Shown piece by piece: positions 31,682-40,528 of a stretch of DNA of 43,210 nt. The translations under genes were made by a program, and so were the position numbers. Each line of letters opens with the position of its first letter. Within the stretch, counting starts at the first letter, position 1. Source of the DNA: a virus; IMG/VR virus record IMGVR_UViG_3300040801_005051, positions 1 through 43,210 of that record; one strand, written 5' to 3'. Below the pieces are notes generated by a model. That model did not search any database. It was not told where the DNA came from and saw only the letters and a program-made list of their open reading frames with translations.

Positions 31682-33070
31682 TCACGCCCGCACCCCCGCG
31701 CCCGCCGCGACAGCCCCGGCCACCGTCGGGGTTGTCTCAGTCTGGATCGCAACCACGCCCGGGGTTCGCTCCGCCTTCTTCCCGGTGAACTGCTCCCACC
31801 GCTGAACGATGACGTCGCAGTAGGGCGGGTCGAGCTCCATCAGGTAAGCGCTGCGACCCGTTTGCTCCGCTGCCATCAGCGTGCTGCCGCTGCCGCCGAA
31901 CAGGTCGAGCACGTTCTCGCCAGCCAGCGACGAGTACTGCAGCGCCCGCACGGCCAGCTCGACGGGCTTCTCGGTCAAATGCACCATCGACTGCGGGTTG
32001 ACCTTCTTGACCGACCACACGTCCGCAGCGTTGTTGGGCCCGTAGAACTGGTGCGCGGCCCCGGCGCGCCAGCCGTAGAAGCACCATTCGTGGTTGCCCA
32101 TGAAGTCCTTCCTGGTCAGCACCGGGTGCTCCTTCACCCAGATCAGCGCCTGCGAGAAGTACAGATCGTGCTTCTTCAGGAACGGTGGGTAGTTGGCGCA
32201 GTTGGCGTAGCCGCCCCAGATGTAAAACGCGCGGCCGGGCGCGAGCACGCGTGCGATGTTGCCGAACCACGCGTCCAGCAGGTGGTCGAACTGCTCGTCG
32301 GTGACGAAGTCGTTTTCGAGCGGCCGGTCCTTGGCCCGCATCTGTTTGTGCGTGGGCTTGCTCTTCTCCGGGTGGCGGGCCAGGTCGAGCTTCTGGTGAT
32401 GGCCTGCGGAGCCTTTCGCCTTGGCCTTGGCGAACGACGAGTTGCCGGCGGCGATCGCGTTGTTCGAGCGCGGCTCGACCTTCACGTTGTAGGGCGGGTC
32501 GGTGTTGCACACGTGGACGACCTGGCCGTCTAGCAGGCGGTCGACGTGCTGCGGGTTGCTGCTGTCGGCGCACAGCAGGCGGTGGTTGCCCAGCACCCAC
32601 AGGTCGCCGGGCTGCGTGGTGGCTCCGTCCGGCGGCGAGGGCACATCGTCGGGATCGGTCAGCCCCGACTGCACGTCGCCGGACATCAGCCGCGTCAGCT
32701 CCTGCGGGTCGAAGCCCAGCAGCCCGAGGTCGAAATCGAGCTGCTCGAGGCCCGCCAGTTCGACCGGTAGCAGCTCGTAATCCCACTCGGCGATGGCGGC
32801 GGTCTGGTTGTCGGCGATGCGGTACGCCTTGATCTGCGCTTCGCTGAGGTCGGTGGCGACGTGGACCGGCACCTTGGCCAGACCCAGCTTCTTCGCCGCC
32901 TTCCAGCGGGTGTGCCCGACGATGATCACGCCGTCCGCGTCGACGACGACGGGCTGGCGAAAGCCGAACTCCCGCAGGCTGGCGGCCACGGCGTCCACCG
33001 CCTCGTCGTTCTGGCGGGGGTTGCCCGGGTAGGGCTGGACCTGGTCGGTGTCACGCAACTCAATCTTCAT
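31682..33070 (-). CDS. ParB-N / DNA methyltransferase fusion
   Basis: A 462-residue protein. Residues 1-110 are a ParB/Srx-like domain (YPGNPRQND, VVVDADGVIIVGHTRWKAAK). The rest is a beta-class amino methyltransferase with motif IV DPPY at 191-194 and motif I FGGSGST near 391-396. Such fusions occur widely in phages and modify adenine or cytosine N4 in phage DNA, protecting it from host restriction or controlling packaging. The ATG at 33070 is preceded by AAGGGA; the longer ORF start is unlikely. Confidence 0.9.
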   Translation of the reverse strand: MKIELRDTDQVQPYPGNPRQNDEAVDAVAASLREFGFRQPVVVDADGVIIVGHTRWKAAKKLGLAKVPVHVATDLSEAQIKAYRIADNQTAAIAEWDYELLPVELAGLEQLDFDLGLLGFDPQELTRLMSGDVQSGLTDPDDVPSPPDGATTQPGDLWVLGNHRLLCADSSNPQHVDRLLDGQVVHVCNTDPPYNVKVEPRSNNAIAAGNSSFAKAKAKGSAGHHQKLDLARHPEKSKPTHKQMRAKDRPLENDFVTDEQFDHLLDAWFGNIARVLAPGRAFYIWGGYANCANYPPFLKKHDLYFSQALIWVKEHPVLTRKDFMGNHEWCFYGWRAGAAHQFYGPNNAADVWSVKKVNPQSMVHLTEKPVELAVRALQYSSLAGENVLDLFGGSGSTLMAAEQTGRSAYLMELDPPYCDVIVQRWEQFTGKKAERTPGVVAIQTETTPTVAGAVAAGAGVRA

Positions 33071-33323
33071 GGCGAATCCCTTCGTGAAAGAAAGTCTGTC
33101 CGGTATGGCCGCCGTTCCCGCCGGCATCTCCTGCGTTTCGCGGCCGGGAAGGAACCATGCTCAGGCCGGCCCGCCTGCCACACTGGCACGCGACGCACGC
33201 CGCCCGACGTTGGCCCGTGTTGGGCCGGGGCGGGGGTTGGGAGGTGGCGTCGACCCTCGGCGTGGAACGCGGCGTGGGCCAACGACGCGGCCCGTTGCCG
33301 CCTCGCCCCCTGGGGTGCCGATA

Positions 33324-33515
33324 TGTTTTGTGCGCGTCCGTCCGGTCGCGGGGCACGCCTGGCCCGTTCGTTATGTTTTGTGTGCGCCCCTTTAGGGGGC
33401 GCACAAAACAAAACGAACCAGGCGTGCGGCTTGTGTTTTGTGCGCCTCCGCGAGCGCACAAAACTAAACGCCGAAGCCGATCTTTTTGGCGCACAAAACA
33501 CGTCACAAAACACGT
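33324..33515. repeat. Cluster of inverted and direct GCGCACAAAAC repeats
   Basis: Five exact copies of the 11-mer GCGCACAAAAC or its complement occur at 33325-33335, 33399-33409, 33435-33445, 33454-33464 and 33489-33499, plus degenerate copies at 33375-33387 and 33504-33511. Copies at 33435-33464 form a perfect 11-bp stem with an 8-nt loop. At the right end, CACAAAACACGT is repeated twice in tandem (33492-33515). This fills the second half of the 447-bp gap 33,071-33,517. The first half (33,071-33,320) shows no gene, only a 9-bp inverted pair (GTTGGCCC near 33209 and GGGCCAAC near 33276). Confidence 0.8.
33353..33427. repeat. Long imperfect palindrome inside the repeat cluster
   Basis: The left arm begins GCACGCCTGG at 33353 and the right arm ends CCAGGCGTGC at 33427. 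In between, CGTT...TGTTTTGTG...GCGCCCC pairs with GGGGCGC...CACAAAACA...AACG around a TTTA loop, with a few bulges. The element is 75 bp long and could extrude as a hairpin or serve as a replication or regulatory site. Confidence 0.65.
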
Positions 33516-33517
33516 CC

Positions 33518-35533
33518 TCACGGGGTGGCCTCCTGCTCTGGAGGTGTCGCGGCGCGGCGGTAGGTGAACGGCGAGTTGCGGCCGCCCGACCCCTCGCGGT
33601 GCATCAGCCCGTCGGCGTCGGCCATCCGCAGCAGGTTGTCCGCCGCCCACCGCGACAGGCCCGCCTGCACGGCCTTGCCGATCAGCGACGACCGGGTGGC
33701 CGGCTCGCCGTCGACGAACGCCTGCACGAACGCCTGGGGCGTCCACTCGTCCTTTTTCTCGCCCCGCTTCTTGCCGCCCTCGGACCGCAGCTGCGACGGG
33801 TCGAGGTCGTCGGCGGCGTACCAGACCGGGAACGACCACCGCAGGCACCGCGGCGACACCGGCGGCCACGAGCGAACCGCCGCGTCTAGCACGACCGCGT
33901 CGTCCTCCTCGTGCGACCGCAGCACGACGTGCGTGTCGGTGGCCCGGCTCTGGCTGCCGGCCCCCGCCCCGACGTCGGTGACGCTCTTGGCCGACTGGCT
34001 GCCCTTGGTGGTGTGGTGGATCAGGACGAACGAGCAGCCCAGCCGGTCCGCGTAGAGGTCCAGGTGGTTGTAGAGCGACGCCATCGTGCCGTTGTCGTTC
34101 TCGTCCATGTCCCGGGGCATGAACCTGTAGAAGGCGTCGAGGATGATCACGCGGTAGCGGCCGGGCTCGACGCTCTGGAAGAACGCGCCCAGGGTGTAGA
34201 CGTCCTTGAGCCCGCCCCGCAGGTTGTGCACGAACACCCGGTCGGCGTAGGCGTCGGCGGGGATGCCTCGCGCTTCTGCGACCTTCGGGATGCGGTTGGC
34301 GCTGGTCTCTCGGTGCAGCTCGTTGTCGAGGATCAGCACCTCGCCGCGCTCGCAACGGAACTGCTCGAGCCAGTCGCGGCCGGTGGCCACCGCCAGGGCG
34401 AGGTCGAGCACGAGCCAGGACTTGCCCATCTTGGGGGCCGAGATCAGGTTCATGGTCTCGCCGCGGCGCAGCAGGCCGTGAATGACCGGCTGCCGCAGCT
34501 GTGGGTACTGTGCCCGCAGCTCGCGGACCGAGAGCGGCTGCGGCTGCTCGAACGGGGCCGTCGCGCCCGCTCCCACGACGGGTCCGACTGCGGTGCCTGG
34601 CGGCGACCCGAAGCCCTGGGTTCGAAGCGCCGACGCCGCACGCGACCAGTTGCCGCCGTGCTCGAGCAGCGCGTAAACCGCGAAGGGCGAGTAGGCCCGG
34701 TTGGGCTCGAAGGGATCGGCGCTCGAGCTGAAGACGTAGAAGACCCCGCCGCCGGAGCCGTCCTTCAGCGTCGCGCTCCAGCCCCGCGGCTTGCCGGGCC
34801 GTCGCCAGTACTCGTTGCCGTCGGACCCGTCCCGCACGTGCGACCACCCGTGCTGCACGAGGACCTGCCGCACGTCACCGCGGGCGTTGAATTCGTCGCC
34901 CGGACGGGCCGTCGCTTCCGCGGCCAGCGCCGCCTTGGCCCCATTGACCACTGGCGGCACGTACTCGTTGAGCTCCCACGCCGCCTGCAGCAGCGCGTCG
35001 CGCTCGGCCTCTGTGAGCGTCGGCAGGCTGAGCAGGTCGCCCTGCACCATCTCGTACCCGTCGGTGGGCGCGCACAGGAACAGGCCGCCTTCGCCGCGGG
35101 TTTCGATCAGCGTGACGACCTTCCCGCCGCCGCCAGAACGGCGCTGGGCCAGCTTGAGGTTGCCGCAAACCTCCGACTCGGACTGGTACACGGCGTGGTA
35201 GCCGCCCGACGGCGTCCGCTCCACCGACAGGCGGTCTCGCAGCTCGGGCGGAACGCGGCGACACCACGCGTCGAAGAGCTCGCCGCCGGCGTCGAAGTCG
35301 ATGATCTCGGTGTTGCCCGACACCCCGCCGCAGAGCACACACACCGCGTCGTGCGCGTTGGCGAACCAGCCCGAGACCTCTGCCGGGGTCGGCGGGCGCT
35401 GGCGGTACTGCTTCCACGCCCCGATCGCCGGCCGCTTCTCGGCGCGCCGGGCCGGGAGCACGGCCAGGCCGGCCTGCTGATACGCGACGGCGGCGTCGCG
35501 GAGGCTCGTCGTCGGCGGTGCGTCTCCGATCAA
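33518..35533 (-). CDS. Bifunctional primase-polymerase with RepA-type ATPase
   Basis: A 671-residue replication protein. The N-terminal prim-pol domain has DFD at 79-81 and SGGYH at 109-113. The middle is a linker. The RecA-like AAA_25 helicase domain has Walker A APKMGKSW at 366-373, Walker B RVIILDAFYRF at about 461-471 and IHHTTKG. The TTG at 35533 overlaps the helicase stop (TTGA) and is preceded by GAGG seven bases upstream. It would prime and unwind phage DNA at the origin. The adjacent repeat cluster lies just beyond its 3' end. Confidence 0.88.
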   Translation of the reverse strand: MIGDAPPTTSLRDAAVAYQQAGLAVLPARRAEKRPAIGAWKQYRQRPPTPAEVSGWFANAHDAVCVLCGGVSGNTEIIDFDAGGELFDAWCRRVPPELRDRLSVERTPSGGYHAVYQSESEVCGNLKLAQRRSGGGGKVVTLIETRGEGGLFLCAPTDGYEMVQGDLLSLPTLTEAERDALLQAAWELNEYVPPVVNGAKAALAAEATARPGDEFNARGDVRQVLVQHGWSHVRDGSDGNEYWRRPGKPRGWSATLKDGSGGGVFYVFSSSADPFEPNRAYSPFAVYALLEHGGNWSRAASALRTQGFGSPPGTAVGPVVGAGATAPFEQPQPLSVRELRAQYPQLRQPVIHGLLRRGETMNLISAPKMGKSWLVLDLALAVATGRDWLEQFRCERGEVLILDNELHRETSANRIPKVAEARGIPADAYADRVFVHNLRGGLKDVYTLGAFFQSVEPGRYRVIILDAFYRFMPRDMDENDNGTMASLYNHLDLYADRLGCSFVLIHHTTKGSQSAKSVTDVGAGAGSQSRATDTHVVLRSHEEDDAVVLDAAVRSWPPVSPRCLRWSFPVWYAADDLDPSQLRSEGGKKRGEKKDEWTPQAFVQAFVDGEPATRSSLIGKAVQAGLSRWAADNLLRMADADGLMHREGSGGRNSPFTYRRAATPPEQEATP

Positions 35534-37299
35534 AAGGGCACCTCGTCGTCGGCGGGCACGTACGCCAAAGGTCCGGCGCTAGGCTCGCCCGCCACGCCGA
35601 CCGGCTCGGGCAGGCTGAGGTCGGCGGCCTCGGGCTTGGGTCCGAGCTCGTAGTCGACGATGCGGTCGTACTTCTCGCCCGCCACCGAGCGGACGGTGAT
35701 CGCCTTCGTCTCGGCCAGCGCCCCGGCCTCGGCCAGCGCCACGGCGTCGTCGGCGCTATCCGGCACCGGCAGCTGGCACCGCGCCCGCCACCACGCCTCG
35801 GCCTTCTGGCGAGCGAAGCCGCCCGAGGGGTGCTCGATGCAGATCCACTCGGACTGGTACTCGCGGAGCCCGATCTGATACTCAACCCGCAGCGTCCGCG
35901 GGTGCCCCGGCGGCGCGTCGCGCTTCACATGGACGCCGTAGTAGACGCCCCGCACCCGGCGCTCTTCGACCGTCACCTGCCCGCTGAGGATGCCCGCCGA
36001 GCCGGCGCTCGCTTCGTGGCGGCGGCGCTGCGGCGGCGGGAACTCGTGGCCGCAATAGGGGCACGCCGCATAGCCCGTCGCGATCAGCGCTTGGCACTCG
36101 GGGCACTCCTTCGCAGGCGCGTCGCCCGAGCCCTTGGCGGGCGTATCGCTGGCGCGGATCGCGTCGACCGGGCCGTGGCGCAGGACGTTGCCGCCGAAGT
36201 CCAGCACCAGGCAGTCGGACTTGCCGTTGCACAGCCGGAAGCCCCGCCCGACCATCTGGAAGTAGAGCCCCGGCGACATCGTTGGCCGCAGCAGCGCCAC
36301 GCAGTCCACGTTGGGCGCGTCGAACCCGGTGGTCAGCACGTTCACGTTGACCAGGTACGCCATGTCGCCTGCGCGGAAGCGCCCGATCAGCTGGTCGCGG
36401 TAGAGCGTCGGGGTCTGCCCGTCGATGAAGCCGCACTCGACGCCGGAGGCCCGCTCGAGCGCCGAGGCGACGTGCTTGCCGTGCTCGACGCTCGAGGCGA
36501 ACACCAGGCACGCGCGGCGGTGGTCCGACTCCATCGAGTCCGCGATCTGCCGGCACGCCGAGGCGACCAGCGACTCCTGGCCCATCAGCTGCTCGACCTC
36601 GTCCGCCACGAACTCGCCCGCCCGGACGTGCAGCGACTGGAAATCGGGCTTGTACCGGCCGGCCCGGGTCTTCAGCGGCGACAGGTAGCCGTCGCGGATC
36701 AGCTCCCGCACGCCGATCTCGTAGCAGACCGCGTTGAGAATTCCCTCGGGCGGCCGCGCGCAGATCGGTCCCGACGACATGCGGTACGGGGTCGCCGTCA
36801 GCCCGATGACCCGCAGGTGCGGGTTGATCCGGTGCATGTCCGCCAGCAGACGGCGATACATGCCGTCGCCGTCCTTGCCGGGGGGGATCATGTGCGCCTC
36901 GTCGACGACCACGAGGTCGAAGCGGCCCAGTTCCTCGGCCCGCTGGTACACCGACTGGATGCCCGCGACGATCACCGGGTGCGTCGTGTCGCGGCGCTTG
37001 AGGCCCGCGGAGTAGACGCCCACGTGCAGGTCGGGGCTGACCAGTTCCAGCTTGTCGCGCGCCTGCGCCAGCAGCTCCTTGACGTGGGCGAGGATCAGCA
37101 CGCGCCCGTCCCAGCGGGTGACCGCGTCCGAACAGATCGTGGCGATCACCGGCGTCTTGCCGCCGCCCGTGGGAATCACGACGCACGGGTTGTCGTCGTG
37201 CTCGCGAAGGTGACGGTATACGGCCCTGACCGCCTCGGCCTGGTACGGCCGCAGCGTCATCGGGCGGCGCTCGGAGCTTCCGGGGGTAAACAGGCTCAA
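35530..37299 (-). CDS. SF2 DEAD/DEAH helicase
   Basis: A helicase of about 589 residues with Walker A PTGGGKTP, DEAH (VVVDEAHMIPPG), the LTATPYRMSSG motif and the helicase C motifs TGFDAPNVDC and QMVGRGFR. A four-cysteine zinc ribbon (CPEC...CPYC) follows, with a C-terminal domain that may bind DNA. The TTG at 37299 overlaps the previous stop (TTGA) and has GAGGAGG just upstream. The ATG at 37260 is an alternative with a weaker site. It acts in phage replication with prim-pol and RusA. Confidence 0.88.
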   Translation of the reverse strand: MSLFTPGSSERRPMTLRPYQAEAVRAVYRHLREHDDNPCVVIPTGGGKTPVIATICSDAVTRWDGRVLILAHVKELLAQARDKLELVSPDLHVGVYSAGLKRRDTTHPVIVAGIQSVYQRAEELGRFDLVVVDEAHMIPPGKDGDGMYRRLLADMHRINPHLRVIGLTATPYRMSSGPICARPPEGILNAVCYEIGVRELIRDGYLSPLKTRAGRYKPDFQSLHVRAGEFVADEVEQLMGQESLVASACRQIADSMESDHRRACLVFASSVEHGKHVASALERASGVECGFIDGQTPTLYRDQLIGRFRAGDMAYLVNVNVLTTGFDAPNVDCVALLRPTMSPGLYFQMVGRGFRLCNGKSDCLVLDFGGNVLRHGPVDAIRASDTPAKGSGDAPAKECPECQALIATGYAACPYCGHEFPPPQRRRHEASAGSAGILSGQVTVEERRVRGVYYGVHVKRDAPPGHPRTLRVEYQIGLREYQSEWICIEHPSGGFARQKAEAWWRARCQLPVPDSADDAVALAEAGALAETKAITVRSVAGEKYDRIVDYELGPKPEAADLSLPEPVGVAGEPSAGPLAYVPADDEVPF

Positions 37300-37553
37300 C
37301 GCGCCTCCTCGGCAACGCCCGCCCCTTGGAGCAGCAGCTCGCGGTGCCCGCGCTGTCGCAGGCAACCTGCGCCGATTCGGCGCAGGTCGTTTTCGGCGCG
37401 GTTGAACACGTCCATCGCCTCGTCCAGCGACATGTGCCGCCGCCAGACGCAGGGGTGCGACTCGAACCAGTCCGCCACGGCGCAGTAGCGCAACGCCGCC
37501 CCGAGCAGCTCTGCCTGCGACACCGCCGGGCTGTCTTGGACCATGGTGGGCAT
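37296..37553 (-). CDS. Unknown small early protein
   Basis: An 85-residue helical protein (SQAELLGAALRYCAVADWFE, then MSLDEAMDVFNRAENDLRRIG). No family is recognised. It lies one base after the RusA stop and overlaps the helicase start. Its position in a replication operon suggests an accessory role. Confidence 0.6.
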   Translation of the reverse strand: MPTMVQDSPAVSQAELLGAALRYCAVADWFESHPCVWRRHMSLDEAMDVFNRAENDLRRIGAGCLRQRGHRELLLQGAGVAEEAR

Positions 37554-37554
37554 A

Positions 37555-37950
37555 TCAGTTCTCGTTCGACATCACCGCACCGCACACCGGGCAGCGCAGC
37601 AGGGGCAGTGGCGCGACCAGCACGTGGATCCGGCCGGGCGAGGTCACCTCGCGCCGCCGCGTCAAGAGGAGGTCGATCTGGCTGTCGTCCTCGTAGACGC
37701 CGGCGTGCTCCATCGCGTCGAGCAGGGGCTTTTGAAGGTTGTCCAGGTCCCGCCGGCGTCGGTCGGGCGGGAAGGCGTCCATGCACAGCGCGATGCGGCC
37801 GTCGTTCGGCGGCTTGCGCCCGTCGCCAGAGACGGCGAGCATTGCTCGCGTGCGGTACTCGCGCCCGTCGCGGCTGATGAGCGTGCGGCCACGGACGTTG
37901 CGGTAGTAGCGGTTCGTCGACGGCGGGTACGGCAGAGTCAGGTTCAGCAT
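37555..37950 (-). CDS. rusA: RusA-family Holliday junction resolvase
   Basis: A 131-residue nuclease with LTLPYPPSTNRYYRNVRG at the start and the RusA signature RRDLDNLQKPLLDAMEHAGVYEDDSQI, including the catalytic aspartates. It resolves four-way junctions formed during phage recombination. A C-terminal LLRCPVCGAVMS adds a CxxC motif. A 117-bp gap separates it from the DUF669 gene. Confidence 0.9.
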   Translation of the reverse strand: MLNLTLPYPPSTNRYYRNVRGRTLISRDGREYRTRAMLAVSGDGRKPPNDGRIALCMDAFPPDRRRRDLDNLQKPLLDAMEHAGVYEDDSQIDLLLTRRREVTSPGRIHVLVAPLPLLRCPVCGAVMSNEN

Positions 37951-38067
37951 GGGTATCTCGGCGGGAGCGGCGTGGAACGCGCCTCCCGGCGGCGAGAACA
38001 GCCGCCGGAAAGCGCGCGGGAGGTGTCGGGGAATGCCGGGGCGGGGCTACCGGCCCGCGGCTCCGCG

Positions 38068-38523
38068 TCAGCGACGCCACGGCGGGGTCGGATCGGCCGC
38101 CTGCGGCGGTGCCTCGCCGGCGGCGGCCTCGCGCTTCGCGTAGCCGCGGACCTCGTTGGTGAAGTCGCCGGTGTCGTCGCGCTTCTTCATCCGCACGGTG
38201 ATCACCAGCGGGATGTTGTGCAGGTCGACGCTGTCCGCGGGCTTGGTCACGCCGACGGCGCGGCAGATGTCCGCCAGCTCCCGCCGCGCGATCTGCACCG
38301 CGGTGGCGTTGGGGTTCTCCAGGTTCAGCCGGGCCCAGACCAGGCGGTCCTTGTACTGGCCGTCGAGGACCTTGAAGCTCAGCTGCAAGTAGTTGCCGGT
38401 GCCGCTCTTGGTCGGCTTCATCTCGCTCTCGGTGATGACCGCGAGGTACTTGCCGGCGGGGATCGGTTCGAAGTCCTGCGAGGGCTCGATGGTCGAGGCG
38501 TCGAATCCGTTGAGGTTGGCCAT
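38068..38523 (-). CDS. DUF669 protein, phage SSB-like
   Basis: A 151-residue protein with SQDFEPIPAGKYLAVITESE, then GTGNYLQLSFKVLDGQYKD, the DUF669 pattern. In phages this family accompanies Sak4-type ATPases and RecE-like nucleases and is thought to bind single-stranded DNA. The C-terminus is disordered and ends in TPPWRR rather than an acidic tip. Confidence 0.85.
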   Translation of the reverse strand: MANLNGFDASTIEPSQDFEPIPAGKYLAVITESEMKPTKSGTGNYLQLSFKVLDGQYKDRLVWARLNLENPNATAVQIARRELADICRAVGVTKPADSVDLHNIPLVITVRMKKRDDTGDFTNEVRGYAKREAAAGEAPPQAADPTPPWRR

Positions 38524-38552
38524 GCGCGTGCTCCTTGCTCAGTAGGGGTGTG

Positions 38553-39377
38553 TCAGTTGGACGGCGAGTTGGTGGGTTCGGCCCGCGGCGCGGCGTCGAT
38601 TGACGCGGCCGGGGCGGCGGCGGACGGCTGAGCCCGCGGGTGGGCCTGCTGGGCGAAGTAGTCGTAAGCGGCCCACTCCAGCGGCAGCTCGTAGGGCATG
38701 CCCAGGCGGTTCTTCGCGACGTGGGTGGGGCCCTCGCAGGTCCGCATCACCCGCTCGGGCGCGGTCATCTTCTTGACCTTCTTCGGGTCCGTCGCCGTCG
38801 AGTAGGTGGCGAAGAACACCTCGTCGCACCACTCCATCACCACCGACGCCGCCAGCTTGTGCAGGCGCGGGGCGAAGCGGTCGAAGGCCGAGTCCTCCGG
38901 GGTCTGGAACTTCTCGATCCGGGTGTGGGCGATGAGGATCACCGCCATCCCGCTACCGATTCCAGCAGAACGCTCGCGGCGCAGGTCGTCGAGGGCGTCG
39001 AGGAACTTGCGCCAGTAGTTGAGGGCGTAGGTGTAGCCCTTCTGGAACCCGATCTTCTCGATGTTGCTGACGTTCTCGGCGGTGCAGACCTCCTGCCAGA
39101 TCAGACGCTCGAGCCAGTCGAGCGAGTCGACCACCACCGTTCCGTAGCGGTGCGGCTCGTCCCGCAGCGCCCGGAGCTGCGACATCACCTCGCTGAACGA
39201 GCGGGCCTGCGGGAACTTGGCGCAGTCGATCTCGCCGAGGCCGTCCTCGGTCTGGACGAAAACGGGCTCGCGGGCGCTGGCACCGAAGGTGCTCTTGCCC
39301 ACGCCCTGGACGCCGTGGAGCATGCAGCGCCTTGGCGCTGCGCGCTTCCCGGTTTGCACTTGCGATAGCAGACTCAT
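38553..39377 (-). CDS. Sak4-like recombination ATPase
   Basis: A 274-residue RecA-fold ATPase with Walker A HGVQGVGKST at 21-30 and Walker B TVVVDSLDWL at 80-89, then ILIAHTRIEKF. Proteins of this type (phage AAA_24) promote single-strand annealing together with DUF669 and an exonuclease. The C-terminus is rich in Ala and Pro. It lies next to the exonuclease gene, as expected. Confidence 0.85.
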   Translation of the reverse strand: MSLLSQVQTGKRAAPRRCMLHGVQGVGKSTFGASAREPVFVQTEDGLGEIDCAKFPQARSFSEVMSQLRALRDEPHRYGTVVVDSLDWLERLIWQEVCTAENVSNIEKIGFQKGYTYALNYWRKFLDALDDLRRERSAGIGSGMAVILIAHTRIEKFQTPEDSAFDRFAPRLHKLAASVVMEWCDEVFFATYSTATDPKKVKKMTAPERVMRTCEGPTHVAKNRLGMPYELPLEWAAYDYFAQQAHPRAQPSAAAPAASIDAAPRAEPTNSPSN

Positions 39378-39413
39378 GGGTTGACTCCTGTGGGGTTCGA
39401 TGGTTGGGTCGGT

Positions 39414-40235
39414 TCAGATCCAGTCGAAGGCGCGGACGGGCTCGTAGTTGGTGGGCCAGACGTCCCGCTGGCGGCAGTCGCGCAGCCGCTTGACGGCTTC
39501 CTCGTTGGCTCGCTGGGCCACGGCCATGACGTCCTCGCCCATGCGCCAGACGCCGCAGCGAAACGGCTCGCACTTCTCGACGGCGATCAGGTGGACCGGC
39601 AGCTCGCGCGGATCGAGCCGCGCCGCGCCGGAGGCGATGGATCGGTAGAAAGCGAGCTGGTGCGCGTAGCCGTAGCGGCGGGCGTCGGTCTCGAAGTAGT
39701 CCAGGTTGTCGCAGGTCTTCAGGTCGACCAGCGACGCGCCCTCCGCGTAGGTGAACCAGTCGACGCGCGCCTGGCAGGCGAGTCCGTGCCACTCGGTGCG
39801 GATCACCATCTCGGCGACGCCGACGTCCAGCAGCCGCGACGCGAACTCGTGCGCTCGGACCCCGGCGGCCATTCGTTCGATGAATTCCGCTTGCTTGTCG
39901 GTCAGGACCGGCCGGCCGATGGCGGCGGCCCACTCGGCGAAGGCCTTCGTGTTCGAGCCAAACGCCTGCCCGGTCCGCGGGTTGACCGGCCCGCCGACGG
40001 CGTACTCCTCGGCGAAGCGATCGTCCCCTTCAAGTATGGCGGTGTGCGCGGCTCGTCCGACCAGGTAGGCCGGCCGGTCCTCGTCCGCGATCAGGCCCGC
40101 CTGCTTGCGCTGGTAGAGCAGCGGGCAGCGGCGGAAGTCCGCCAGGCGGTGGCTGGAGAGGTAGTCCTTGGTCGCAGCGTGGTACGCCTCGGCGGGCTCC
40201 ACGATGAACTGAAGGTCGAGCTCGTTGGGGATCAT
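39414..40235 (-). CDS. RecE-like PD-(D/E)XK exonuclease
   Basis: A 273-residue nuclease of the exodeoxyribonuclease VIII type. The core has E142, then QARVDW (D159) and LVDLKT (D171, K173), followed by RYGYAHQLAFYRS. It degrades one strand of double-stranded DNA ends to give substrates for the Sak4/DUF669 annealing pair. The ATG at 40235 shares a base with the upstream TGA (TGATG), which rules out the longer ORF start. Confidence 0.87.
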   Translation of the reverse strand: MIPNELDLQFIVEPAEAYHAATKDYLSSHRLADFRRCPLLYQRKQAGLIADEDRPAYLVGRAAHTAILEGDDRFAEEYAVGGPVNPRTGQAFGSNTKAFAEWAAAIGRPVLTDKQAEFIERMAAGVRAHEFASRLLDVGVAEMVIRTEWHGLACQARVDWFTYAEGASLVDLKTCDNLDYFETDARRYGYAHQLAFYRSIASGAARLDPRELPVHLIAVEKCEPFRCGVWRMGEDVMAVAQRANEEAVKRLRDCRQRDVWPTNYEPVRAFDWI

Positions 40236-40528
40236 CACGCCACCCCCTTCGCGGGCAGCCACGTCATGCTTGGGTTGCCGGTGACGCTGCACTTGCGCTG
40301 CGGACCGTTGACTACCTGACCCGCGTCGCGCAGCTCGGGGAGTCGGCGCGACGGGACGTGGCGCTCCAGCCCCGCGGCCTCGGCGATCTCAGCGGCCGTG
40401 CTGCCCGGCTTCTTCCAGACTTCCATCCAGCAGAGGTGACGGTGGCTCGCGGCGCGGCCGCTGGACTCGACGCGGTCGGCTGCTTCGTAAGAGGTGGACG
40501 GGTCGTTCGTGCGTGACAGTGCGTGCAT
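40235..40528 (-). CDS. Small winged-helix early protein
   Basis: A 97-residue protein starting HALSRTNDPSTSYEAADRVESSG, an opening common in phage early proteins, followed by a winged helix (STAAEIAEAAGLERHVPSRRLPELRDAG). GGAG lies 7-10 nt before the ATG at 40528; the ORF could begin 12 codons earlier but without such a site. It opens the early minus-strand operon and may bind DNA. Confidence 0.75.
   Translation of the reverse strand: MHALSRTNDPSTSYEAADRVESSGRAASHRHLCWMEVWKKPGSTAAEIAEAAGLERHVPSRRLPELRDAGQVVNGPQRKCSVTGNPSMTWLPAKGVA

Noticed and set aside
33067-33513. 148-residue minus-strand ORF through the repeat cluster
   Set aside because: It is built from repeated FCAP/TKH words produced by the DNA repeats, has very basic composition and no recognisable domain or Shine-Dalgarno.
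33324-33515. CRISPR array
   Set aside because: Repeats are only 11 bp, alternate in orientation and have irregular spacing; no cas genes are nearby.
35518-37488. 656-residue plus-strand ORF opposite the helicase
   Set aside because: The minus strand has clear helicase motifs; this ORF is rich in Arg, Ala and His with no domain.
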